This document shows, in pieces, positions 54,788 through 64,000 of a stretch of DNA of 64,000 nucleotides. Position 1 is the first letter of the stretch. The number at the start of each line of letters is the position of its first letter. The notes under the pieces were generated by a model. The model ran no database searches and was not told where the DNA came from. It saw only the letters and a program-made list of their open reading frames with translations. A program made the translations under genes and the position numbers. The stretch comes from Myxocyprinus asiaticus. Lineage: Eukaryota; Chordata; Actinopteri; Cypriniformes; Catostomidae. Where the stretch lies: positions 12,745,281 to 12,809,280 of the forward strand of contig NC_059373.1 of the NCBI RefSeq assembly GCF_019703515.2, in the 5' to 3' direction.

Positions 54788-56574
54788 GTTTTCAGTTTGA
54801 CATTCAGTAATGACATTGTGTTCCAAAGTATGCTTTCCAAAGTATCAAAAGTCTCCGTTCTCAGTGTTGTTCCAGTGTGGATGAGAAAAAAGAAAAATAT
54901 TATTAGTGTAAATGTGGCATTAGGTCTCATTTATAACTTTGGATATACAGGGAAGAGTGTATTGAACTATGAAATCAATGTGGATGGCATAGCTTAGATC
55001 ATTTGGTGTTGGAAGAATTTGATGAAAAATTATTAAATTCATATACAGTAGAAATTTCTATCTTGACTGCACACTTTATGGTCTTGTAAAAAATCTGAGC
55101 ACAGTTTGAGACATTGTTGAGATCTCACCTGCAACTCTTGAGGTGGCAGATGTGAGATTACTTTTTATCTTTTTCAGAAGAAAAATCTGAGAGAAGAGTC
55201 TTAGGCAAAGCCTCTATTTGCTCTCAATTTAATCTCATTGGACAAAACGGTTGAGAGATTAAAGAGATTTTATGATTTCTTTCTTTCCTATGGAATAAAG
55301 CTATAAACATTGATTTGCTTTAATTTTTTGTCTCAGTGTCAGTCTACAACAAAGGAACCTTTATCTTCTTACTAAGACCTGTGTAATAACATTTGTGTTA
55401 ATGTCTCAAAGCTTGTGTAAACTGGTCTTTAGGTTATATTGCAAATTCAGTTGAGATGAGGACTCTGTTGTTTGTTTTTCTGCTCTTATAACTCTCCAAA
55501 TGTTGTCTCAGTAACTTTTAGCAAATCAACGTTCCAAGCTGTCGATCTGTTGCTGGGAGATTGGCGTCAGTAATGATGTGATTGTTAGGCTTGTGAAATG
55601 GACTGAGTGGAACCGGATGCTTGACTCCCAACATTAACTTCACATAACACAGGTGTGAAAACACACAGGCTGAGTATCTCCAGTGAATTAGACATTTACT
55701 GTATATTCCAGCTGTAGGGTTCATAATAAAGGCATGTTGTCCTAGTAATTTGGTAATTTAGATCACTCTTTGATTCCTGTTGAATAACTAATCTAAAAAA
55801 TCGAGGATTGTTACCAGTGATTTCCATCTTTTTACTGTTTTCCACTGTTTTGTGCAATAAAGGAGATAACAGAGATTACCCAGAGTGTTGGAGATTTCAC
55901 AGCTATGTGGCTTGAGCAGATAAACGACACTGTCACACTTGAGGCAGTATTTTGTAATCTAGAACAATCTATTCTAAAAGGACAAAGGAGGGATAACTGT
56001 TTTTGTATGTGTGGTGGAGTTGTACTTGAACTAATTCCAATGTTTCATAGGAAATTCTAAAAGGATGAAGAAATGCTTCTGTGTTCATCTAGGGACGTCC
56101 TTTCTTGGGTATAAAGTGCTACATCAGAACAGACATTCTAGGTTAGGTTTTCCATCTCATGTTCTCCATTCATCTTTGAGAGTTATAAATGGTGTGCATA
56201 GTTTGCTTGAAGTTAAAAAGACAGAAGTCTGGTTTGCATATTTATCAATTTTTTTTAGCATATGGTTTCATAGTAATACCATGTTTTTTTGGGGGGGGGG
56301 AAACATGATGGTAAATACACTAGGTATATGAATATGCATTACCATGGTATTACCATTCCGTTTATTTATCTTGCAGATGTACTGATGTAACTTCAAACAG
56401 TGCATTTATGGATTTTTATATATGTTATCAGTAATACTTTGCAAATACTTAATGTTTTAGAGGTTAACATCAGTTAATTCATGAGGAAGCATAAACTTAA
56501 AATTAATGTTAATATACATAAAACCTTTAATTAAAAAAAAAGAAAAAAGTCAAACCTTGAGGCTAATGGGCTCC

Positions 56575-56773
56575 AACCAAAAATCATGCCACGGTAGAAA
56601 TCACTGAGAACACATTGTTTCCCCATTCTGATGGCTGATGTGATCATTAACTGAAGCTCCTGACCCGTATCTGCATGTTTTATGCATTGCACTGCTGCAA
56701 AATGATTGGCTGATTAATCACATGAATAAGTAGGTGTTCATGTGTACCTAATAACGTGATTACTGAGTATTTA
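56575..56773 (-). repeat. Tc1 fragment related to the palindromic element at 19996-20925
   Basis: It shares CCCCATTCTGATGG, GACCCGTATCTGCATG and TGCATTGCACTGCTGC with the right arm of that element and ends near CTGAGTATTTATG. Only the outer end and the first codons of the transposase remain. Confidence 0.7.
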
Positions 56774-56829
56774 TGTATAAAATATGTACACACACAGTAT
56801 ACTGTATATTGTATATGTAGAATTTAACA

Positions 56830-57472
56830 TTGAAGAAATATTCTGGGTTCAATACATTTTAACCTCAATCAGCTGCATAATGTTGATTACCACAAAAAAA
56901 AATAACTAACTCATCCTTCCTTAAAAAAATAAAAAATAAAAAAAATGGTAAAAAGAAGCAAAAATCGAGGTTACGGTGAGGCACTTAATATGGAAGTGAA
57001 TGGAGCCGATTTTTGGAGGGTTTAAAGACAGAAATGTGAAGCTTATAATTTTACAGAAGCACTTACCTTCTTATTTTGTTAAATCTCTTATATTATTTGA
57101 GCTGTAACATTGTTTAATTTCAGTTTACAGTTTACTGCATTATGTCGTCATGGCAACAAAGTTGCAAAATTGGATAATAGTTGGGAAACCATTACATCAT
57201 TCTTAAATTGTTAAAACTCTTATTGTTAACATCTTGTGGCTATACTTTTGAAACAGTGAGTAGTATAATGTTTGCCAATTGGCCCCATTCACTTCCATTG
57301 TAAGTGCCCCACTGAAGCCCAGTTTTGTGCTTTTTTTTTTTGTTTTTTTTTTTTGTTTTTTTTTTACAGAAGAGGAGGGATGAGTCAAAATAATTTGAGG
57401 TAATCAATATTATGCTACAAATGCTGTCGATTGAGCTCAACTTGTATTGAACCCAGAATATTCCTTTAACCA
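56830..57472. repeat. MITE family M2, full copy
   Basis: The left end AAATATTCTGGGTTCAATAC and the right end GTATTGAACCCAGAATATTC are nearly perfect inverted repeats. The interior includes GAGGTTACGGTGAGGCACTT as in the other copies. T- and A-runs produce spurious Lys-rich open frames. Confidence 0.85.
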
Positions 57473-58451
57473 AATTATTAAATGCTGTAAATGTATTCTT
57501 CAATGTTAATTCATGTTAACTACTGTGTTAACTAATGTTAATGTAGACAAAGTTGTTGTAAAGTTTTACCATTTTATCAGTTTGTATGATCCCTGGGAAC
57601 CATCTATTAGCCCTACCATGGCACCACACAGTACTTTTTTGTAAGTGTCTGTCCTGATTTACTCATATTCAGGTGTCCTAAAATATCACCCCATCCCTGA
57701 TCCACAACACCAGCCATCCATCCTTTCCCGTCCCATCTTCATTCCCTATCATGTCATTATTGCGTGGTTAATGCTTGTCACGGTGACTGAGCTTGTCCGG
57801 TTCCTCTCGGTTTCACCTGTTCTGGCTCATCAAACGTTGACACGGAAATGCTGGCAGCTATCCACCCATCACTAATGGTGTGTGTTAGTGCTGGCAGCCA
57901 GGGCCCAGGGTACATGGCTCCGCTGTCAGATCACGTTAGCTCGATCTATATGTGACTCTCATTAGCATTAGCCACACATTTCACTGTTTGATTGGTTGTA
58001 TAGTCACAGATCAAATATGAAGTCCTCTGTCTTATCTGATTGCTGCTTCTGGTTACCATGGAGATGGTGTGTATGATTTCAAGGGGGCATTGTAGATGCC
58101 ACAAGATGTTTTGTGAATGTGTGTTGCTGTTAAAGGTTGATGCTTGAAGGTTGATTATCTTTCCAATTAGCCTTTATGTTATGTTCCCATGTGTGACGTG
58201 TCTGTGTGAATTCGTGTGTGGATCTGAATGTTTGTGGTTGTGAAAAGAGGTGCCGTCATGCCCTCCCTTTGGTTTTGCACATGTTCATATTCTATTTCAA
58301 TGTCAATCAAACTTAATTAGCATGACAATTAGGGACTGCTGCCAAGGCAATCAGTTAAATCAATAATGCAGCTTTGAATAAATGAATATTTCAGGCAAAT
58401 TATCTATATTCATCTATCTCATTTTCTCTCTCTCTTTCCATGTGTGAAGAG

Positions 58452-58593
58452 ATGGGCTGTAAGTTGCTGAAGCCCAGAGGTTCAGATGAAGCTCCAGGAA
58501 AGATCTACTCCACACTTAGAAGAGCGCAGGTGGAGACTCAGTCAGAAGTGGCCTACACATACCACTACCTGGACTTCCTGTTAGGAAAGGAAG
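58452..58593 (+). CDS. rftn1: rftn1-type raftlin, first coding exon (partial gene)
   Basis: The ATG at 58452 begins MGCKLLKPRGSDEAPGKIYS then TLRRAQVETQSEVAYTYHYL and DFLLGKE. Raftlin proteins begin MGC with an N-terminal IYSTLKRPQVET block, and this exon follows that pattern. Gly2 and Cys3 are the expected myristoylation and palmitoylation sites that anchor raftlin to lipid rafts. Raftlin organises B-cell receptor and Toll-like receptor signalling in mammals. The donor is GAAG|GTAAAC after 58593 (phase 1). The acceptor is ambiguous, since AG at 58448-58449 or 58450-58451 both fit. Later exons lie beyond 64000. Teleosts often have two copies (a and b), and this window cannot tell which. Confidence 0.85.
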
Positions 58594-58820
58594 GTAAACT
58601 TGTTCCTTTCCTAACACTTTTGGATGTTTCAAAACTTAGTGTGTTGCATTGCTGCCTACTGCCTGCATAGGCAACTGCCTTCTAATGGTGTGTTCACATC
58701 GTGTTAATCAAAATTACTGTAATTAAGAGATGGCAACTCAGAGATTCTACTTGGAGCTGTACATGTCCTCGGATCTCGGAAGTTATTTGTTTCTATAGCA
58801 ACACTCATTATGCCAAAACT

Positions 58821-59665
58821 ACAGCTCTGGAAAATATTAAGAGACCACTGCAAAATTATCAGTTTCTCTGGATTTACTATTTATAGGTATGTGTGTGAGT
58901 AAAATGAACATTTTTATTTTATTCTATAAAGTACTGACAGCATTTCTCCCAAATTCCAAATAAAAATATTGTCATTTAGAGCATTTATTTGCAGAAAATG
59001 GCAACTGGTCAAAATAACAAAAAAGATGCAGTGTTTTCAGACCTCAAATAATGAAAAGAAAACAAGTTCATATTCATTTTTAAACAACACAATACTAATG
59101 TTTTAACTTAGGAAGAGTTCAGAAATCAGTATTTGGTGGAATAACCCTGATTTTCAATCACAGCTTTCATGCATCTTGGCATGCTCTCTACCAGTCTTTC
59201 ACATTGCTGTTGGGTGACTTTATGCCACTCCTGGCACAAAAATTCAAGCAGCTTGGATTTGTTTGATGGCTTGCGGACATCCATCTTCCTCTTGATTACA
59301 TTCCATAGGTTTTCAGTGGGGTTCAGGTCTGGAGATTAGGCTGGCCATGATAGTGTCTTGATCCGGTGGTCCTCCATCCACACCTTGATTGACCTGGCTG
59401 TATGGCATGGAGCATTATCCTATTGAAAAAAGCATTCCTCAAGTTGGGGAACATTGTCAGAGTAGAAGGAAGCAAGTTTTCTTCCAGAATAACCATGTAC
59501 GCGGCTTGATTCATGTGTCCTTCACAAAGACGAATCTGCCCGATTCCAGCCTTGCTGAAACACCCCCACATCATTACCTATCCAAATTTCACAGTGGGTG
59601 CGAGACACTGTGGCTTGTAGGCCTCTCCAGGTCTCCGTCCAACCATTAGACTACCAGGTGGAGGA
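58821..59665 (-). mobile_element. Truncated Tc1-like transposon
   Basis: The left end CAGCTCTGGAAAATATTAAG, with AGACCACTGCAAAATTATCA following, is a well-known style of fish Tc1 end. On the minus strand, 59574-59323 holds MMWGCFSKAGIGQIRLCEGH, part of a transposase core. The other half of the element is missing where the microsatellite starts. Confidence 0.8.
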
Positions 59666-59671
59666 TGGGGT

Positions 59672-59960
<289 letters not shown>

Positions 59961-60315
59961 AATGTAGTAAATTTGTTTATTTAGAATCGACATTTCTTTT
60001 GCCTGGTCCACCATCTTCGATTTTATTTTATTTTTTTTTAACTACTGAATTCATCTAAACATTCTGAGATTGCCTTTTCCTTGAAGGACACATGCAATGC
60101 TACCTAGTGGTCACACTATAATGTGCTCCATTCACTCCCATTGAAACGCACCCGAACATGTGAGACCGGAAACACGAGCACAATGGGAAACGACTTGATG
60201 ATGACACAGCTTATTCATAATGACTCTCCAGTGCCAACGATGATGTAGGTTTTATATTGTCTGAGTTCGGAATGGCATTCTTCCATACAACCCTTATATA
60301 CTTCTACCATATCAG

Positions 60316-61149
60316 CAGGGTTGGGAGGGTTACCTTTGAAATGTATTCCACTACAGATTACAGAATACATGCTGTAAAATGTAATTTGTAACGTATTCCA
60401 TTAGATTACTCAAGGTCAGTAACGTATTCTAAATACTTTGGATTACTTCTTCAGTACTGGTAGATATTTTTCACTTGTTTTGACTATAAAAACTCTGCCA
60501 GTACGGTAAGACAAAATACACGTTAAAAATACATTCTCTGAAAAACCTAAATATTTTATGCAGTGTTGTTTCTAAAACAAGATAAATCAAATTGATCTTG
60601 TTTTAATGATTTTTAGATATTTTTACAGGAAAACAATACAAAAATAATTATTAAGAATATGATTTTTGCCCTAATATCAAAGGTCTTAATAGAAAAAAAA
60701 TTATGATTCAGTGTGAATTTTCTTGATAAAATAATATGATCGTGTATGTAAAATGGCTAGAAATAGCATTTTAGTTTAGCATAAAGCTGACAATTTACAC
60801 AAGGATTATTTCTATTTCTTCTGCTCCAAACTTACTTCAAACTTACTTCTCTGTCTGCTCGTATGAATGTAACACATCATAAGAAAGTGTTTCACTGCTG
60901 TTCAAATGCACTTTGGATCGCATCATTTATATGTATAAATGTTTTGCATCTGAAAGGATTAAATATTAAATGAAACAAATGACAATAAAATGCGAAGTAA
61001 TCTCTTCAGTAATCAAAATACTTTTTGAATGTAACTGTATTCTAATTACCAATGATTTAAATTGTAACTGTAGTGGAATACAGTTACTTATATTTTGTAT
61101 TTTAAATAAGTAATCCCATTACATGTATTCCGTTACTCCCCAACACTGC
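60316..61149. repeat. Non-autonomous transposon with GTTGGGRRGKTAC-type ends
   Basis: The left end CAGGGTTGGGAGGGTTACC and the right end, reverse complemented, CAGTGTTGGGGAGTAACGG are inverted. Inner GGAATACAGTTAC/GTATTCCACTACAG text is repeated and inverted. It is non-coding. Confidence 0.75.
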
Positions 61150-61883
61150 ATATCAGTCTATGACAGCAATAGTAAGAGTTGTATGCCATTAACACGGTGT
61201 TTATTTTGACACATTTAGATCTGTTAAACTCTCACAAATTTGTGTTTTTATGCCAGTACGATTCTCTTTTCATGTGATTTTAATTTTTAAATCATGTTTA
61301 TTCATAAAGGCAATTCAAAATGATTAAAAATATTGACTCCTTTATTGGTGTGAAGAAACAAACAATATAGGCTTTCTTCTTTTACACACAGGCACTGTAT
61401 TAAGCATCATATGACCTATTGAAATGAATAGAGTTTCTGGTTATTATCTGGTAATTCAAGCATCTGTCTATTCTGCAATAAAGAAAGCAAACATTGTGCT
61501 GTCTGCTGTGACTTAGACTTAGCAATAATGACTAGGTAGGTTCAGCACACAACAAAACAAAGAACAAAGTGTCCGGCTCGTTCCCCGACTGCAACTGGCA
61601 AATTCCGCCAATCAGAAAGGCGAGGCGCAGTTGAAGTCGAACACACCTAATTTTGCATGTTTAAACTGAATGTTGAGTTAAAAACTAGAGAACATGATGC
61701 AGGTGTTTAGACACATTTTTAAAAGTAGAAGTTCCTTTTTTTTAGTTATATTAATTGCCATTTTTCACCTTGATATAGGTTAGTGGAGAGCTGGGCCTTG
61801 TCCCAAATGGCATACTTGATCTTTACTTACGGTCTCGTGGCCTCCATTTGCACATCCCACATGAAGACCACAAGACCGAAGGG

Positions 61884-63169
61884 CAGGGGTCCCCAAACTT
61901 TTTGCTGTCAGGGTCAGGTCACTTTGCTAGGTTTTCAAGGGGGGCCGGAGTGAACCTACGTTATTTTTGTCACAGAAGTTATTCTTCTTTTTTTATTACA
62001 TGGATTAATTTTACAATTAAAATCCATTCTCAAAGCATAATTTTAAAATTGGTCACTTTATCGTATACATTTCTTAGCAAATTGCTTTAAGGTAGGTCTA
62101 CTTTGTCATTGTATACATGTTATCTCTGTTCACTGACGTGTGCTTGTCAAGACATGAAGTGGGGGGAAATGTCCAGTCATTTTAACAGAAATTTCATCAC
62201 GTTTTTCTATTGTAGGCTAACAAGAAAAAACGTAAAATCTTTGTGAATTGTTACATTTTAGCCTACTTCATCTTACATCTGTGGATCCATCCATTGGCTC
62301 AAAGAACTTATAATAAGTACTCTATCCAGTAGTGGTGATGATTTTGATTCATCTCAGTGACAAGTCTTCTTAATCTGTTCACCAAAAAGATTTGTTCAGA
62401 TTAGTTGATTCATTCATTGTCCATTTTTGCAAATTACACTTTTGTGCCAGTATAAGCTGCCAAATGACCATCTTTTACACTTTGAACGAGGAAAAAGAGT
62501 TATTCATGATCGGAACAAGTCTAATGATCATTTATTAAAATTTGCGTGTCTACAATTCTACTAAGAGACATCAGCACTGCAGAGTGTTTAAGCATCATGA
62601 GCATTTCCCCACAAATGACCTCAAATATCTATCATAATGTGAACTGCTGAGCATGACTTTTTATCAAGCTATACAAAAAAGACAATACTAGCCTAAAAAA
62701 TAATTATGCGTTTCAATAAAATCCATATGCCATTGTAATAAGTTGTTTATCACTTAATTTTATTCATAATTCATCCAGACAATTTTCTCATTGAACGAGA
62801 TTGATGAATTGAACAAACAACTTGCCGCCGCCTCTCGTTTAGTTGTTCAGCAGATCCTTGTTAATGATGACTGATTCATGCGTTTTGTTCACGTACAAGT
62901 GGACCAGTACGTTTAGTCCCTTTATCTTGTTCAGACTCAAATGACTGACTGGAACTTTAGTGAAGGGGCATATTCGTTCAGCGAGTGAAACCAATGATAT
63001 GCTCGTTAACAGCCTACCCTTGAATGCTTTTGGCTCACAGTATAGTCAGTCTTACAGGCATGAAAAGCCACCAAAGCAGTCTCGCGCTTCCAGTGTGGGC
63101 TGGTCAAAACGTGTGACAAAGATTTCGGAGAGCCGTATTTGGCCTGTGGGCCATAGTTTGGGATCCCTG
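61884..63169. mobile_element. hAT-like non-autonomous element
   Basis: The left end CAGGGGTCCCCAAACTTTT and the right end ATAGTTTGGGATCCCTG are inverted. The flanks CCGAAGGG and CCATAGGG agree at 6 of 8 positions, suggesting an aged 8-base target duplication. CAGGGGTCCCCAAACT is a typical hAT (Charlie-like) end. No intact transposase frame is present. Confidence 0.8.
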
Positions 63170-63177
63170 CCATAGGG

Positions 63178-64000
63178 TGTCACATTTGACATTTTAGCGC
63201 TCAGAAGGGTGCTCACCAGTGCCCCCTTTCAATGCTCCCGCAATGTGCCCTTCAGTTGAGTGCACATCAGTGTGAGTTCCACAGCAGACTACTGCCCAAC
63301 CGTCCCTGCTGCTGGTCCACTTGACCAATTACAGTGGACTGTAGTTTCCAGCTGGAGGAAAAATCATGGTGGACGAGTCGATATCAAGTGAGAATGAAAT
63401 ATGAAATTATTTAATAAAATGGAGTGTCAGTTTACACTGTGCAAATAGCCCATCTTATTGGCAAAGGCCATTTACACTAACTCCGCCCACCATTGCTCAG
63501 ACCAAGCTCATTACAGCCACAACAGATTTCTTTAGGGTCAACTGCTGGTCATATGAAGGCGGGCATTTTGAATTTTTTACGATGGGGCAGAGATAACTGT
63601 TTAACGAGTTAGACGTTTAGTGGGTTAAGAGAACGGAGAACAGCGTGACTATTTGCACTCCAATAGTTTGCTGGAAACACATGAGTTAACGACAGACAGT
63701 GACCTCTGGTGCTGCTGTAGTGGCTCAGAGTTTTACGATGGTGTGAATGTGCTTTTACAAGCTAACGACCAGGGTTTGAATCCCGCATTTGTTCCACTTT
63801 TTCCCATGTCTCCACTCTTAATATTTCCTGTAGTACTTATAATGATAAATAAAAGTGATGCCTAGCAGTGATTTGGTCACAGTGAAGGTCGGGGATTTGA
63901 AAGAATTTTGTAAAGGAAGGTTAGCGTTTGAGTTAGGTTTAGGGCTAGGGGTTGGTAAATTGTGTCTGTGGCACTCTAAATCAGAGGCGTAGCCAGAAAC
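63178..64000. other. Raftlin intron, no exon seen
   Basis: No conserved exon was recognised. The last bases (AGAGGCGTAGCCAGAAAC) look like the edge of another dispersed repeat cut by the window end. Confidence 0.4.

Overview
This window looks like chromosomal DNA of a teleost fish, most likely a cyprinid (carp, goldfish or zebrafish relative). It has vertebrate exon-intron genes with GT-AG introns and a Dazl protein of the fish type. It also holds Tc1/Sleeping Beauty-like, hAT-like, L1-like, L2-like and tRNA-SINE repeats of kinds common in carp-family genomes. Nothing prokaryotic, viral or CRISPR-like was seen. The species call is inference.

Three protein genes lie head to tail on the + strand. 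(1) tbc1d5, a Rab7-directed TBC-domain GAP linked to retromer and autophagy. A CpG-rich promoter and probable non-coding first exon lie at about 2.34-2.52 kb, and 21 coding exons run from 13437 to 33773. They join in frame to 858 codons plus a stop. The poly(A) signal is at 34675. (2) dazl, the germline RNA-binding translational regulator. A probable 5' UTR exon ends at 36977, nine coding exons run from 37357 to 46624 (226 residues), and poly(A) signals lie at 47364 and 47911. (3) The start of raftlin (rftn1 type). A probable 5' UTR exon ends at 49465, and the exon carrying the N-terminal Met-Gly-Cys acylation signal is at 58452-58593. The rest lies beyond the window. In human 3p24, as I recall it, the order is TBC1D5-PLCL2-DAZL-RFTN1, with the three genes seen here in the same relative orientation. 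The window keeps that order without PLCL2.

Layout: 1-13.4 kb is upstream DNA and the first intron of tbc1d5. It includes a decayed L1-like element with ORF1 and ORF2 (7.8-12.5 kb). 13.4-33.8 kb is the tbc1d5 coding region with many miniature transposons. 34.7-36.9 kb is a short repeat-filled gap. 36.9-47.9 kb is dazl, whose last intron is a nest of transposons within transposons. 49.2-64 kb is the beginning of raftlin, with an inverted L1 fragment, Tc1 and hAT remains and a long alternating microsatellite.

No new multi-gene system was found. The observations most worth following are: an antisense genomic copy of part of tbc1d5 coding exon 20 and its intron inside dazl intron 5; a dense cluster of GTTC motifs (the reported zebrafish Dazl binding sequence) in the dazl 3' UTR; a tbc1d5 intron almost wholly made of two nested TA-flanked transposons; and the stack of insertions in the last dazl intron. 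All calls come from reading the sequence. No alignment or database search was run.
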